Assembly: GCA_965223815.1 (NCBI GenBank)
Contig: OZ245019.1
Span: 620,001 to 684,000, forward strand
Reading direction: 5' to 3'
From: HKST-UBA178 sp965223815
GTDB lineage: Bacteria; Pseudomonadota; Gammaproteobacteria; Chromatiales; Chromatiaceae
DNA: 64,000 nucleotides
Each line of letters starts with the position of its first letter. Position 1 is the stretch's first letter. Of this stretch, positions 54,237-61,493 are shown piece by piece. Below the pieces are notes generated by a model. It made no database searches. It was not told where the DNA came from and worked only from the letters and a program-made list of their open reading frames with translations. The translations under genes and the position numbers were made by a program.

Positions 54237-55004
54237 ATGAGTGGGCCAAAGCTGAGCATCGTCATACCTTGCCACAACGAGTCGGAGAATCTGCGGCCCC
54301 TGGTTGAGGCGATCGCGAAGGCGCTGGCGCCCGGGGGTGTGAAATACGAGGTGATCATTACCGATGATCGAAGCGATGACGACTCCTGGACGGTGCTGAA
54401 GCAGATAGTTGCCGATTATCCAGAAGTCCGCGGTCAGCGGATGCGGGAGAATCGGGGCGAGTCCGCCGCCAGCTGGGCCGGCATGCAGGCCGCCCGGGGC
54501 AGCTATATCGTCACCATGGACGCGGATCTGCAGAACGATCCGGCGGATCTGCCCAAGTTTGTCGAAGCGCTGGATCGCGCGGACTGCGTCTGCGGAACCC
54601 GGGTAGCCTCTCGGGGAGAGGGCGACCACATTATTCGTATCGTCTCATCGCGGGTGGCCAACTGGGTTCGCAACGGCCTCTCCGGAGAGCAGATTAGCGA
54701 TGCCGGCTGCACTTATCGAGCCTTTCGCCGGGAATGTATCGGCAATCTGAAGTTCTTTAAGGGCATGCATCGGTTTCTGCCGACTCTCTTCAAGATCGAG
54801 GGATACAGCGTTGTCGAGATCCCGGTGGCCAACAATCCCCGCCTCTACGGTAGCGCTCACTATGGGGTTTGGAATCGCCTGTTCGCCTCTTTTTACGATC
54901 TGCTTGCGGTTCGCTGGATGAAATCCCGGATGATCGATTATCAGATCGAAGAGCGGCTGAACCTGCCGGAAGTGGCTGCCGAGGCGGCGCACCGGGAAGA
55001 TTGA
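54237..55004 (+). CDS. Family 2 glycosyltransferase (DPM1/ArnC-like, soluble)
   Basis: The 255-residue GT-A protein has KLSIVIPCHNESENL at its start and the metal and nucleotide motif MDADLQNDP at 94-102. This is typical of polyprenyl-phosphate glycosyltransferases. Unlike ArnC or GtrB it lacks C-terminal transmembrane helices. It probably attaches a sugar to a polyprenyl phosphate on the cytoplasmic membrane face. The start is uncertain: ATG 54237 or GTG 54231, both just after the aminotransferase stop (8 or 2 bp gap). Confidence 0.83.
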   Translation: MSGPKLSIVIPCHNESENLRPLVEAIAKALAPGGVKYEVIITDDRSDDDSWTVLKQIVADYPEVRGQRMRENRGESAASWAGMQAARGSYIVTMDADLQNDPADLPKFVEALDRADCVCGTRVASRGEGDHIIRIVSSRVANWVRNGLSGEQISDAGCTYRAFRRECIGNLKFFKGMHRFLPTLFKIEGYSVVEIPVANNPRLYGSAHYGVWNRLFASFYDLLAVRWMKSRMIDYQIEERLNLPEVAAEAAHRED

Positions 55005-55046
55005 TCGCGAGGCCCGAGGCCTCCCAGAAATATTGGGTTTTTTATT

Positions 55047-56138
55047 ATGTTGAATGTTGCACTGGTCGGATGCGGGCGTATCGCCAAACGCCACTCGGAA
55101 CTGCTGGGGGAGAATCAGATAGCCGGGATGAGGCTGGCGGCGGTTTGCGATATCGAGGAAGCCAAGGCGCGCTCCATCGGCGAGCGCTACGAGATACCTG
55201 CCTACACCGACATGGACCGGATGATGGAGTCCGAGCCCATCGATCTGGCGGTGGTGCTGACACCCACCGGATCCCACGCCGAGCACGTGATCCGACTGGC
55301 TAAGCATCAGCGGGACATCCTGGTGGAGAAGCCCATGGCGCTCACCCTCGACGATGCCGATGCCATGATCAAGAATTGCGATGAAAACGGCTGCCGGTTG
55401 TTCGTGGTCAAGCAAAACCGTTTCAATGTTCCGGTGCTCAAGCTGCGCGAGGCGGTGGAGGCGCAACGGTTCGGCAAGTTCGTGCTGGGCACAGTGCGGG
55501 TGCGCTGGTGCCGTCACCAGCACTACTACGACCAGGACCCCTGGCGCGGTACCTGGGCCATGGACGGGGGGGTGCTGACCAACCAGGCAAGTCATCACGT
55601 GGACATGCTGCAGTGGATGATCGGCGATGTGGAGAGTGTGTTCGCCAAGGCCAACACCGCCCTGGCGGACATCGAGGCGGAAGATACCATCATTGTCACC
55701 CTGAAGTTCCGCAATGGCGCGCTGGGTATCATCGAGGCGACGACCGCGGCGCGGCCCATCAACCTGGAGGGCTCCATCTCGATTCTGGGTGAGCGGGGGA
55801 GTGTCGTGATCGGCGGATTCGCGGTGAATAAAATGGAAACCTGGGCCTTCGAAGCGGCTGCGGAGGGCGATGACAAGGTACTGGATGAGTTCTCTGTAAA
55901 CCCCCCCAATGTCTACGGCTTCGGTCACCAGGCTTACTACGAGCATGTAGTCGACTGTATCGAGAATCAAAAGCAGCACCTGGTGGATGGGCTTGAAGCC
56001 CGTAAGAGCCTGCGGCTGATCAACGCCATCTACGAATCCGTAGAGACCGGCCGCGAGGTATTTCTGCACTTTATTCCCCGCAAGTGCCCCCTGGGGCGCA
56101 AACCGGATCTGGGTGCCAAACCCCCCCAGCGTTTTTGA
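55047..56138 (+). CDS. Gfo/Idh/MocA-family sugar dehydrogenase
   Basis: The 363-residue protein has the Rossmann motif ALVGCGRIAKRH (5-16), the EKP motif with catalytic K95 (94-96), and HH183-184 with D186 in the active-site helix. These enzymes oxidise sugar nucleotides; WbpB/WlbA (UDP-GlcNAcA 3-dehydrogenase) are close in type and pair with an aminotransferase. A basic Pro-rich tail (about 345-363) is unusual. It lies 42 bp after the GT2 gene. Confidence 0.85.
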   Translation: MLNVALVGCGRIAKRHSELLGENQIAGMRLAAVCDIEEAKARSIGERYEIPAYTDMDRMMESEPIDLAVVLTPTGSHAEHVIRLAKHQRDILVEKPMALTLDDADAMIKNCDENGCRLFVVKQNRFNVPVLKLREAVEAQRFGKFVLGTVRVRWCRHQHYYDQDPWRGTWAMDGGVLTNQASHHVDMLQWMIGDVESVFAKANTALADIEAEDTIIVTLKFRNGALGIIEATTAARPINLEGSISILGERGSVVIGGFAVNKMETWAFEAAAEGDDKVLDEFSVNPPNVYGFGHQAYYEHVVDCIENQKQHLVDGLEARKSLRLINAIYESVETGREVFLHFIPRKCPLGRKPDLGAKPPQRF

Positions 56139-56191
56139 GTTCGAATGACGCGCCCACCGCCGCAGACGGCCCAGGTCGAACCCTACCCGTC

Positions 56192-56917
56192 GTGAAGCGG
56201 ACAGCTTTCCGCAAGGGATTGGCGACGGCAACACTGGTGTTGCTGGCGGCACTGGGTGCCCTGCTACTCTATTTGCTTCCCTATCAGGACATGCCGCGCT
56301 GGGTGGCGAAGCTCGGGGAGGCCACGGCGGCTCTGGGCTGGTACGGTCCGATCCTGTTCGCCCTGGCCACTGCCCTGTTGACCGGTGTCGGTGTCCCCAG
56401 GTTACTTATGACCGGTGTCGCCGCTGCGTTGTTCGGAGTGGCGGTCGGGCTGGTTTCCAGCTTGGCAGGTGCCCTGGCGGGCGCCTACGCTACTTTTGCG
56501 CTGGCGCGCTGGGGAGGGCGCGAAGCCGGGCTGGAGCGGTGGCCCAAGCTGCGGCGCTTCAGCAGTCTGCTGTCGCGGCAGGGCATGATCCCGGTGCTGT
56601 TGGCGCGGCAGCTGCCCCTGAGCAGTTTCTTTATCAATCTGCTGCTCGGCCTGAGCGCGGTGCGCAACCGGGATTTTCTCCTTGGCAGCATTATCGGTTT
56701 TTTGCCCGAGGCCATCCCCGCCGCGCTCATCGGTGCCGGCCTGGTGCAGGGGGATCTGGCCAATACTCTGAAATATCTGTTAATCGCGGGCCTGCTCTTC
56801 GTCACTCTGGCCTATCTGCTGCGCGTCTATCTGAAACGTGCCGGGGAGGGTGCCGGGGGCGGTTCGGCCACCACCTCCAGCAGCGCGGGTTCGCATCCTG
56901 AGGCGCGGGGAGAATGA
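56192..56917 (+). CDS. TVP38/TMEM64 (VTT/DedA-like) membrane protein
   Basis: The protein of about 241 residues has five or six hydrophobic segments and the family core VGVPRLLMTGVAAALFG with the re-entrant GRE-type loop (ARWGGREAGLE) and QLPLSSFFINLLLG. VTT/DedA proteins are membrane transporters or lipid scramblases, including flippases of undecaprenyl phosphate. The start is uncertain. GTG 56192 gives a sensible N-terminus; an earlier GTG at 56084 would overlap the dehydrogenase gene. It ends in a Gly/Ser-rich tail. The stop overlaps the GT39 ATG by four bases, so the two are coupled. Confidence 0.78.
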   Translation: MKRTAFRKGLATATLVLLAALGALLLYLLPYQDMPRWVAKLGEATAALGWYGPILFALATALLTGVGVPRLLMTGVAAALFGVAVGLVSSLAGALAGAYATFALARWGGREAGLERWPKLRRFSSLLSRQGMIPVLLARQLPLSSFFINLLLGLSAVRNRDFLLGSIIGFLPEAIPAALIGAGLVQGDLANTLKYLLIAGLLFVTLAYLLRVYLKRAGEGAGGGSATTSSSAGSHPEARGE

Positions 56918-58407
56918 ACGACCGCCTGTTGAACAGTCTTTCTTTTCCCCGGGGCGCGCTGACTCTGCTGGCCGCGTACTTCATAGGGCAGTGGGTGGTG
57001 CGCATGGTGATCGGCGGCGGTCTGGAACTGGACGAAGCCGAGCAGGTTGTATTCGGCCAGCGCCTGCAAGCGGGATACAGTCCCGATCCTCCCCTCTACA
57101 CCTGGCTGCAGATTCCCCTGTTCCAGCTGCTGGGAGACGGTGTTCCGGCGCTCAGCCTGCTCAAGAATCTGCTCCTGTTCTCCACCTATGCGGCCAGCTA
57201 CTTCATCGCCAGGCAGTGTCAGTTGCCGCCGTTGCGGGCAGCGTTTGCGGCCCTTTCCCTGATTCTGCTGCCCCAAGTCGGCTGGGAATCCCAGCGCGAT
57301 CTCACCCACTCCGTGCTGGTCACAACTGTTGCCGCGGTTACGCTCTGGGCTGCGCTGGCATTGGTCAACGGCAGGCAGGGCATCAGTCAATACTTGCTGC
57401 TGGGGCTGTTAGCGGGATTGGGGATGCTGTCCAAGTTCAATTACGCGCTTTTCCTGATCGTTTTACTGTTGGCATTGGCTAGCTTGCGTCCCCGCCTGCT
57501 GTTTCGGCCGTCGGCGCTGGCTTCCGTGCTGTTGGGTCTGGCCGTGGTGGCACCATTCCTCTGGTGGGCGGCGGACAATCCTGCCATGGCCACCGCCACC
57601 AGTTACAAATTGAAAACCGGCGGCAGCGACTACTGGGGCGGGCTGGCCGAGGGGCTGGGCTCTCTGGGGTTGGCATATGCCGCCTTCTCGGGACTCTTCC
57701 TGATTGTGTTTGTTGCCGTATTCCAGCCCTGGCGCCAGCTTCGGGGCGCCTCGCAACCGGAGCAGCGCCCTCTCGGTGTGCGTTTTCTGCAACGCATGTT
57801 CTGGATCACACCGCTCGTCATGATCGCCTATCTGCTCCTCAGCGGCGGTACCGTCTACCGGGACCGTTGGCTGTTACCGCTGCTGTTCTATCTGCCGCTG
57901 CTCTGCTTCGCGCTTCTGCCGGAGGTGCTGATGACGGAAAAGCGTCTGCTGGCACTCAAACGCATACTGTTCACCATGATGCTGTTGGTCGCTTCCGGCC
58001 TGCTGGCCAGGGCCTACCTCTATCCCTTAGTGGGGGAGGTGACCAAGCCTCACTTCCCGGGCGCTCAATTGGCCGGGGCGCTGGACTCCCAGGCCGGCGC
58101 ATTCAACACGGTTATCGCCGAGAGCAGCTTTATCGGCGGCAATCTGAAGTCCCACCTGGGGCAGCGTTTGGTGGTGTCACCCACCGTCGATTTCCCCGTT
58201 GCCAAGGCTGTCGCCGAAAACGGTGGGCCGGTATTGCTGATTTGGAACGGCGCAGACTTTCCCCAGGGAATCCCTGCGGAGCTGAGCCGCTATCTGCAGC
58301 AGCAGGGGCTGGATCTCGTCCCTGTCGGTAAACCCGCCTTTATCGAGCAGCCTTACCGTTTCTCAGAAGACCAGGCGTTCACTCTAGCATGGCAATTCTG
58401 GGAATAG
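56914..58407 (+). CDS. GT39 (ArnT/PMT-like) integral-membrane glycosyltransferase
   Basis: The 497-residue protein has about ten to twelve hydrophobic segments and the catalytic-loop acidic pair D40/E41 in LELDEAEQVVFG. DPPLYTWLQ (58-66) follows in the same periplasmic loop. The family transfers a sugar from a polyprenyl-phosphate donor to lipid A, proteins or other acceptors on the periplasmic face. It overlaps the VTT gene (ATGA), which supports a joint role in sugar-lipid handling. It converges on the NnrS gene with a 16 bp gap. Confidence 0.82.
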   Translation: MNDRLLNSLSFPRGALTLLAAYFIGQWVVRMVIGGGLELDEAEQVVFGQRLQAGYSPDPPLYTWLQIPLFQLLGDGVPALSLLKNLLLFSTYAASYFIARQCQLPPLRAAFAALSLILLPQVGWESQRDLTHSVLVTTVAAVTLWAALALVNGRQGISQYLLLGLLAGLGMLSKFNYALFLIVLLLALASLRPRLLFRPSALASVLLGLAVVAPFLWWAADNPAMATATSYKLKTGGSDYWGGLAEGLGSLGLAYAAFSGLFLIVFVAVFQPWRQLRGASQPEQRPLGVRFLQRMFWITPLVMIAYLLLSGGTVYRDRWLLPLLFYLPLLCFALLPEVLMTEKRLLALKRILFTMMLLVASGLLARAYLYPLVGEVTKPHFPGAQLAGALDSQAGAFNTVIAESSFIGGNLKSHLGQRLVVSPTVDFPVAKAVAENGGPVLLIWNGADFPQGIPAELSRYLQQQGLDLVPVGKPAFIEQPYRFSEDQAFTLAWQFWE

Positions 58408-58423
58408 CGGGCCGGCTGTAGCT

Positions 58424-59623
58424 TCATCCCGGCTTTCCGTCCGCCCTTGGCTTGGAGAGGATCGGCAGGTAGACGATAGCGAAGATCGTGAAACTGATAA
58501 TCCAAAGCCCCCCTGAGAGATGAACCCAGAAGGTGTAGATCGAGTCATTTAACATGGGTCCAAAGACCCGCACCGCGACGCCCAGATTCAGTGCCACGAA
58601 GGCAAGTTCCACACTACGAACGGGTTGCAGCGGACGCCCGGTGTGTCCCAGGGAGACCCTGGCCATCATGCCCAGGGTGAGTACGCCGATGCCGCCAATG
58701 GTCAGAGCATGGGTCGCCAGGGTGGGCGCTAACAGGCCTAGGGAGGCAAGCCCCGTCAACAACAGGCCGGTAATGAGCCAGAACATGCCCGTGTAGAGCA
58801 CCCAAAGAATAGGAATGCGCCACACCTGGGGGTGATACCAGCCGGAGACCCGCACGATCTGCACCAGGGCCAGGATCGTGGCCACCAGACCGGTGGCGGT
58901 CGCCGGCAGCGGCGTCAACTGCAGAATCACCAGCAGGCCGAAGCCCACCACGGTGCCGATCTCCGCCCAGCGCCGCCTGACAGCTGTGTACTGGGGGATT
59001 ACCGCCTGGGTGAAGAAGGGCATAACCCGGCCGCCGATGAGGGCCACCAGGAACAGAACCAGATAGAGCATCATATCGATGCCCTGGACCGCGGTCTGGG
59101 AGACTCCGAGACTTTGCAGGTGCACCAGCAGATTGGCCACCCCCATCAACAATAGCAGCGGCACGAAGATGCGATTTACTTTCTGTTCTCCCTGCCAGAG
59201 CGCCGGGCGTATGGCCAGTGCCACGGCCGGCAGAAATGCGAGATCGGTCAGCGCTATGAGTAACCCGGGTACCCAGCCATCCAACAGCGGCAGCAGACGG
59301 CCCGCCAGCCAGAGCGCTGCCAGCATGGCCAGCTTGGCCCCCGAGGGGGTGTTGACTCCGGTCCAGTTGCGTACTGCTGTGAGTAAAAAACCCGCTATGA
59401 TTGCGCTGGCGTAGCCAAACAGCATCTCGTGGCTGTGCCAACCGATGACGCCGTAGTAGCTGGAGGCCCATATTCCCGCGGACCAGATCGCCAGCCAGGA
59501 GAGGATCAGCACCACCGCCGAAATGGCCGCAGCAGCGAAGAAGGGGCGGAATCCAAGGGCGAACAGCACCGAGCCGGAGGGCTCGAGGCTGGGCTTGGGA
59601 GGTTCGGAGTGTACTTTCAGCAT
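58424..59623 (-). CDS. NnrS-family haem/copper membrane protein
   Basis: The 399-residue protein has about twelve transmembrane segments and the N-terminal family motif GFRPFFAAA and IGWHSHEMLFGY with H63 and H65, probable metal or haem ligands. NnrS proteins respond to and protect against nitric oxide in denitrifiers and are commonly under NO-sensing regulators. No gene for nitrite or NO reduction is in the window. The start is ATG 59623; a GGAG-like ribosome site is not obvious upstream. Confidence 0.88.
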   Translation of the reverse strand: MLKVHSEPPKPSLEPSGSVLFALGFRPFFAAAAISAVVLILSWLAIWSAGIWASSYYGVIGWHSHEMLFGYASAIIAGFLLTAVRNWTGVNTPSGAKLAMLAALWLAGRLLPLLDGWVPGLLIALTDLAFLPAVALAIRPALWQGEQKVNRIFVPLLLLMGVANLLVHLQSLGVSQTAVQGIDMMLYLVLFLVALIGGRVMPFFTQAVIPQYTAVRRRWAEIGTVVGFGLLVILQLTPLPATATGLVATILALVQIVRVSGWYHPQVWRIPILWVLYTGMFWLITGLLLTGLASLGLLAPTLATHALTIGGIGVLTLGMMARVSLGHTGRPLQPVRSVELAFVALNLGVAVRVFGPMLNDSIYTFWVHLSGGLWIISFTIFAIVYLPILSKPRADGKPG

Positions 59624-59824
59624 ATCGATATGGAGGTTATTCTATGTGCGGGCACGAGCCATCTCAATTGGGTGTGGGCGTGAACCAGTCCTATCAGCCC
59701 CGGTCAGTGAAGCCTATCCCAGCATCCGCCGGGAAGCCATCGCCAATGGCTGTGATGGGGACGGCGCCAAGCTTATAGGGATACCCGAGCATTGCTTTGA
59801 TGCCGGTCAATCCCGGGTGGCTGC

Positions 59825-59852
59825 AATAAAAAATGCGGGCCGAAGCCCGCAT
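59825..59852 (-). terminator. Intrinsic terminator of the sulfur globule gene
   Basis: On the minus strand ATGCGGGC and GCCCGCAT pair around a TTCG tetraloop and are followed by TTTTTTATT. It lies about 50 bp after the stop. Confidence 0.85.
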
Positions 59853-59902
59853 TTCTATGGTGCAGTTGATTGCACCGCCTTGATGAAAACAAACTTCAGA
59901 GC

Positions 59903-60247
59903 TTACTTGGCCTCAGCAGCGGGGGCCTCGGGCGCTACAGGGGCAACCGGAGCCGCTGCGTACGGGGGAACACCGTAGCCGTAAGGTGCGCCGTAACCGT
60001 AAGGACCGTAGCCGTAGGCGGTAGCCGGGTGGCCGTATCCGTACCCGCGGCCGTAGCCGTTGCCACGTCCGTATCCGGATCCGCGGCCGCTGAAGCTCAT
60101 GTTGAAGTCACCGAACATATCGGCGAACCCGTCGCCAATCCCGTTACCGTAACCGTTGTTGCCGAAAGGACCACCCCACCAGGCAGAGGCCGAAGCGGAA
60201 CCACCGATGAGGGCGGCGATAGCTGCAACTTTAACAATGTTCTTCAT
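59903..60247 (-). CDS. Secreted Gly/Tyr-rich sulfur globule family protein
   Basis: The 114-residue protein begins MKNIVKVAAIAALIGGSASA, a Sec signal peptide likely cleaved before WWGGPFGNN. The mature part has DMFGDFNMSFSGRG (about 43-56), then repeats such as GYGRGYGYG and GYGPYGYGAPYG, and a Pro/Ala tail. No cysteine occurs. This composition and the FGDFNMSF core match sulfur globule envelope proteins (Sgp) of sulfur-oxidising gammaproteobacteria, which coat intracellular or periplasmic sulfur deposits. ATG 60247 has AGGAGA upstream. It has its own promoter and terminator. Another structural Gly-rich protein is possible. Confidence 0.75.
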   Translation of the reverse strand: MKNIVKVAAIAALIGGSASASAWWGGPFGNNGYGNGIGDGFADMFGDFNMSFSGRGSGYGRGNGYGRGYGYGHPATAYGYGPYGYGAPYGYGVPPYAAAPVAPVAPEAPAAEAK

Positions 60248-60281
60248 TTGATATTCTCCTAATATATGGTTTGAATGCTGT

Positions 60282-60308
60282 TTTGTAACCGAAAACATCT
60301 GTTACAAA
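60282..60308 (-). repeat. Inverted repeat in the sulfur globule mRNA leader
   Basis: TTTGTAAC and GTTACAAA pair perfectly over 8 bp around an 11-base loop, in the 5' leader about 35-60 bases before the start. It could stabilise the transcript or bind a regulator. Confidence 0.55.
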
Positions 60309-60333
60309 CTCTTCATGCCTTCGATGGTTAAAA

Positions 60334-60362
60334 AGAATATAAGAATATTCTTAAATAGTCAA
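60334..60362 (-). promoter_or_regulatory. Promoter with palindromic operator in its spacer
   Basis: On the minus strand, -35 TTGACT (60357-60362) and -10 TATTCT (60334-60339) are separated by exactly 17 bp. The spacer contains the perfect palindrome TAAGAATATTCTTA (60340-60353). The expected start lies about 80 bases before the sulfur globule ATG. A dimeric regulator binding there would block polymerase. Confidence 0.75.
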
Positions 60363-60564
60363 GTATATTTTTAAGAGAATGTATCGTCCCTGGCGGGGCG
60401 GGCTTTGAAGCCAGGGCGGAAACCGCGTTTCTATGTCTTCGCTGCCGCCTCTAATGCGGCTGGTGCTCTGCTTTGCCAGCCGTACGCTCAGCTACTGGTG
60501 GCCGAACCTTGGTGAGATAGAAAAGGGACTATACTTCCCACAACATCCCAACCAGGAGGCAGCC

Positions 60565-61404
60565 ATGAGGTATTCGTTCAACAGCTGGGTATTGGTTTGC
60601 GTGTTGACGGCAAGTCAGAGCGTATTCGCTCAAAGCGATACCATACGCAAGATCACCCAGATATCCGGCGACCTATACCGGTTCCAGAACAATTTTCACT
60701 ACTCGGTATTCTTGGTTACCGACGAAGGAGTCTTGGTTACCGATCCGATCAACAAAGAGGCGGCAACATGGCTGCGGGATCAAATAGCCTCGCGCTTCGA
60801 TAAGCCGATCCGTTACCTGGTGTACAGCCACCACCATGCCGATCACGTCTCCGGCGGTGAGGTATTCAAAGCCGCGGGGGCTACAGTAATAGCCCATGAG
60901 AATGCGCCCGCGGGGCTGCAGGCAGACAATGTGCCTACCGCGGCCCCCGATATTGTTTTCAGCGATGCCATGACCCTCTCCCTCGGCGGCCAGCGAGTGG
61001 AGTTGAAGTATCTGGGCAAAAACCACTCCGACAACAGCATCGTGGCGCTATTCCCGGAGCATGGAGTGTTGTTCGCCGTCGACTTCGTGAACGTGATGCG
61101 AATGCCCTACCGCAATATCAGCCGGAGCTACTTTCCCGATTATTTCGCCAGCTATGAAGCCCTGGCCAAGCTCGATTTTAAAACCGTCGCGCCGGGCCAT
61201 GGTTCCATGGGCAGCAAACAGGATGCGCTCGATCACGGCATTTACCTCAAGGAGCTCTACGATCAGGTAAAGGCGGGTAAAGCGGCGGGCAAGTCCGTCG
61301 AGGAGTTGAAGCAGCAGATCGACATGGCCGACTATATGAGTTGGGGTCGGTACCAGGCCTGGCTGTCACTCAATATAGAAGGCATGTACCGGTACGTCGA
61401 TTAG
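60565..61404 (+). CDS. Periplasmic metallo-beta-lactamase-fold hydrolase
   Basis: The 279-residue protein has a Sec signal peptide (MRYSFNSWVLVCVLTASQSVFA) cleaved before QSD. Zinc ligands of the MBL fold are all visible: HHHADH at 89-94, H154 in KNHSDNS, D173, and H212 in PGHG. The start ATG 60565 has AGGAGG five bases upstream, which rules out the longer reading from 60433. The substrate is unknown; sequence alone does not separate lactamase, glyoxalase-like or sulfur-metabolism roles. The neighbouring sulfur globule gene is divergent. Confidence 0.85.
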   Translation: MRYSFNSWVLVCVLTASQSVFAQSDTIRKITQISGDLYRFQNNFHYSVFLVTDEGVLVTDPINKEAATWLRDQIASRFDKPIRYLVYSHHHADHVSGGEVFKAAGATVIAHENAPAGLQADNVPTAAPDIVFSDAMTLSLGGQRVELKYLGKNHSDNSIVALFPEHGVLFAVDFVNVMRMPYRNISRSYFPDYFASYEALAKLDFKTVAPGHGSMGSKQDALDHGIYLKELYDQVKAGKAAGKSVEELKQQIDMADYMSWGRYQAWLSLNIEGMYRYVD

Positions 61405-61439
61405 CGTGGCCTCAGCCTCGCGGGAGGAAGACCAGATTA

Positions 61440-61460
61440 CCCGCCCCTTAAACGGGCGGG
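61440..61460. terminator. Hairpin between the MBL and lon genes
   Basis: CCCGCCC and GGGCGGG pair perfectly around CTTAAAC in the convergent gap. No T-run follows on either strand, so it may be only a weak bidirectional terminator. Confidence 0.4.
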
Positions 61461-61493
61461 CGATTCCTTGCTGGACTCGGGGTCTGCCGGCGG

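Noticed and set aside
54645..56252. 535-codon open frame on the minus strand
   Set aside because: It lies antisense to the GT2 and dehydrogenase genes, which have clear family motifs; it is a GC-driven shadow.
59870..60262. Plus-strand frame opposite the sulfur globule gene
   Set aside because: The minus-strand gene has a signal peptide, ribosome site, promoter and terminator; the opposite frame is low complexity.
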